A stretch of 7,722 nt of DNA from a bacterium (lineage in GTDB: Bacteria; Auribacterota; UBA3054; B51-G9), in NCBI GenBank assembly GCA_029933535.1, contig JAOZNZ010000147.1, forward strand, positions 1 to 7,722. Reading direction: 5' to 3'. This document shows, piece by piece, positions 6,458-7,722 of this stretch. Position numbers and translations under genes: made by a program. The first letter of the stretch is position 1, and the number at the start of each line of letters is the position of its first letter. The notes under the pieces were generated by a model. That model saw nothing but the letters and a program-made list of their open reading frames with translations, was not told the DNA's origin and made no database searches.

Positions 6458-7722
6458 TTATGCAGCCGTCAACCAACTACTTTTTTGTTCCATATCTATG
6501 TTTTCCCTTAGGAATTTCGTTAGGATTGTCTCTTTGGAATCACCCTGTATAAATTCAGGAAGTGCATTACAAAGGGCTAAAGCTGTTATTTGTTCTGAAG
6601 GACAAATGCCAGGTCGGATAGTACGAAACCACGAGCCGAAATTATTCCAAACTTGTTCCGTAAATGATGATAAAAGATATTGAAGCATCTCTTGTGCGAT
6701 AATCCCAATTTGAATATTTAAATTATATGCCATAAGTTTTTTAATAACATCTGCACGATAGTTTTTATTTTTCCTATGTAAATATTGATTTCCGTCATTT
6801 GTTTTTCTTGGTGTCATTTTTTTCATCCAGAAATGATATGAATATGTTCCAATTGTATGCACAGCTTGTTTGAACGAAACTTCAATTTTAAAACGCAAAC
6901 CATACAATTCAATAATTTTCAAACCATCGAGTTCCAAGTCCGTTGACATTAAAATCATTTTGCCGCGTGTAGGATGAATAATAATAACAAATTTTACCAC
7001 TCTGCCGGCAGGTTTCCACAAAAGTTGAACTTCTAAATATTTAATTTCCACATTCTTTTCGCTATAAACCGGGCTCAATGCAGTTTTCATCTTTTTAATA
7101 TTTTTAAAAATATCTTTTAATTTGATTTTCTCACCATACTTTTTAGGGCGACCAACTTTTGGATTTTGAGTTTCAACGGGTAAATGATATGCTACAGCAT
7201 TTGTCTTCGCACGGCTTATAAGATTTCCCGTTTTAAGCATTCCAAGAACTATTTTTTGGTTTGCATAATAAGCATCTGCTATAAAATAATATGGGATGTC
7301 AATATCAAGTAAAGCAAAAAAACTTTTCCCGGCACTTATAAGAACGGAAACTGTTTGACATGAATGACCGCTAATAAATTCCGGCTTTGTATTCGATTCT
7401 GATTCCTGATGTAATTTTTTCACACCCGGCATTTTCTTTCCTGATTTAGCAACTTTAATTCCATCGCCAATTAAAATCAATCTGCCATTTACAAAAACGA
7501 GATTAGCAGCAAATTTAATCACTATTTTAAACCATTGTTTTGCAAGGTCATCAGGATTGACAGCTGTGCTTCGAAAAAAATGCAAGATTCTTTCATAACA
7601 TTTTCCTTTAAGTCCAAGAGCTCTGACAATACTTGTCACACCAAACAAGTCTTTTCTGATAGAAATGCCGGCTAAAATAACAACGAACCAGACAAAAGTT
7701 TTATTCCTTGAAAAAACAGATT
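6458..7722 (-). CDS. DDE transposase, IS4-like, 5' end beyond window
   Basis: Cut-and-paste transposase of the RNase H-like DDE superfamily. Its TAA stop is at 6460-6458 and the frame is open to the right edge, so about 420 residues are visible and the N-terminus is missing. An internal TTG at 7648 could be taken as a start, but the frame continues upstream with family-like sequence (RNKTFVWFVVILAG, ISIRKDLFGVTSIVRAL), so it is not the real start. Candidate catalytic residues are Asp in LIGDGIKVAKSG (codon 7465-7463), Asp in YYFIADAYYANQ (7276-7274) and Glu in YGLRFKIEVSFK (6883-6881). The spacings are 63 and 131 residues. The Y-x2-R-x3-E part of the IS4 signature is present; the usual Lys seven residues after Glu is Val, with a Lys at +4. 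A basic GRPKKYG motif lies between the second Asp and Glu. The gene is AT-rich with many AAA codons, unlike the giant gene. No frameshift or stop is seen, so it may be active. Confidence 0.85.
   Translation of the reverse strand, partial: SVFSRNKTFVWFVVILAGISIRKDLFGVTSIVRALGLKGKCYERILHFFRSTAVNPDDLAKQWFKIVIKFAANLVFVNGRLILIGDGIKVAKSGKKMPGVKKLHQESESNTKPEFISGHSCQTVSVLISAGKSFFALLDIDIPYYFIADAYYANQKIVLGMLKTGNLISRAKTNAVAYHLPVETQNPKVGRPKKYGEKIKLKDIFKNIKKMKTALSPVYSEKNVEIKYLEVQLLWKPAGRVVKFVIIIHPTRGKMILMSTDLELDGLKIIELYGLRFKIEVSFKQAVHTIGTYSYHFWMKKMTPRKTNDGNQYLHRKNKNYRADVIKKLMAYNLNIQIGIIAQEMLQYLLSSFTEQVWNNFGSWFRTIRPGICPSEQITALALCNALPEFIQGDSKETILTKFLRENIDMEQKSSWLTAA
6458..7722 (-). mobile_element. Insertion sequence, one end off window, other end unresolved
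   Basis: The element is inferred from the transposase. Its far end is outside the window, so terminal inverted repeats and target-site duplication cannot be matched. The near end must lie in 6191-6457, between the transposase stop and the giant gene's ribosome binding site. That whole stretch shares the AT-rich composition of the transposase, which makes the exact boundary invisible. Apart from the hairpin and promoter-like sites listed, I see nothing else in this gap. Confidence 0.6.

Noticed and set aside
6498..6683. Plus-strand 61-codon frame in the transposase
   Set aside because: It is antisense to the conserved C-terminal part of the transposase and has no independent support.
1..7722. 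A new multi-gene defence or biosynthetic system
   Set aside because: Only two genes are present, both incomplete: a surface protein with no visible enzyme domain and a transposase. Nothing in the sequence links them functionally beyond adjacency.

Overview
The window holds two incomplete genes, both on the minus strand, separated by an AT-rich gap of about 280 bases. The left four-fifths (1-6179) is one uninterrupted reading frame of 2059 visible codons. It starts at an ATG with a very good ribosome binding site and runs off the left edge without a stop. It encodes a very large secreted, all-beta, multidomain protein. The right end (6458-7722) is a DDE transposase that is complete at its C-terminus but runs off the right edge at its N-terminus.

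The giant protein reads, in order: Sec signal peptide; two copies of a glycine-rich, beta-solenoid-like module; an Ig/Fn3-like segment; two copies of a 118-residue-period module with Asp/Asn-rich loops; a right-handed parallel beta-helix ending in a DIGAFEF motif (choice-of-anchor-Q style); a CARDB-like domain; a PPC-like and an IPT/TIG-like segment; a second CARDB-like segment; a short predicted helical segment; and a tandem array of at least five carboxypeptidase-regulatory-like beta-sandwiches, with a sixth entering the left edge. The architecture is that of a surface or extracellular adhesin/scaffold protein. No catalytic domain is visible, and the C-terminus, where an anchor or sorting signal would lie, is outside the window.

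Such mosaics, including the opening LYVSQSG motif, the GDW-type repeats and CARDB plus carboxypeptidase-like arrays, are typical of Planctomycetes/Verrucomicrobia/Lentisphaerae/Kiritimatiellae-type bacteria. I suggest a member of that group, or a similar environmental Gram-negative, with low confidence because no housekeeping gene is present.

The transposase region and the gap are clearly AT-rich, while the giant gene is moderately GC-rich, which fits an insertion sequence placed just upstream of and co-oriented with the giant gene. The gap holds a perfect 11-bp hairpin followed by a T-run in minus-strand reading and an extended -10 promoter-like sequence facing the giant gene. I see no multi-gene system, RNA gene or CRISPR array. 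The most notable content is the giant mosaic protein itself, its internal duplications and the IS-to-gene junction.
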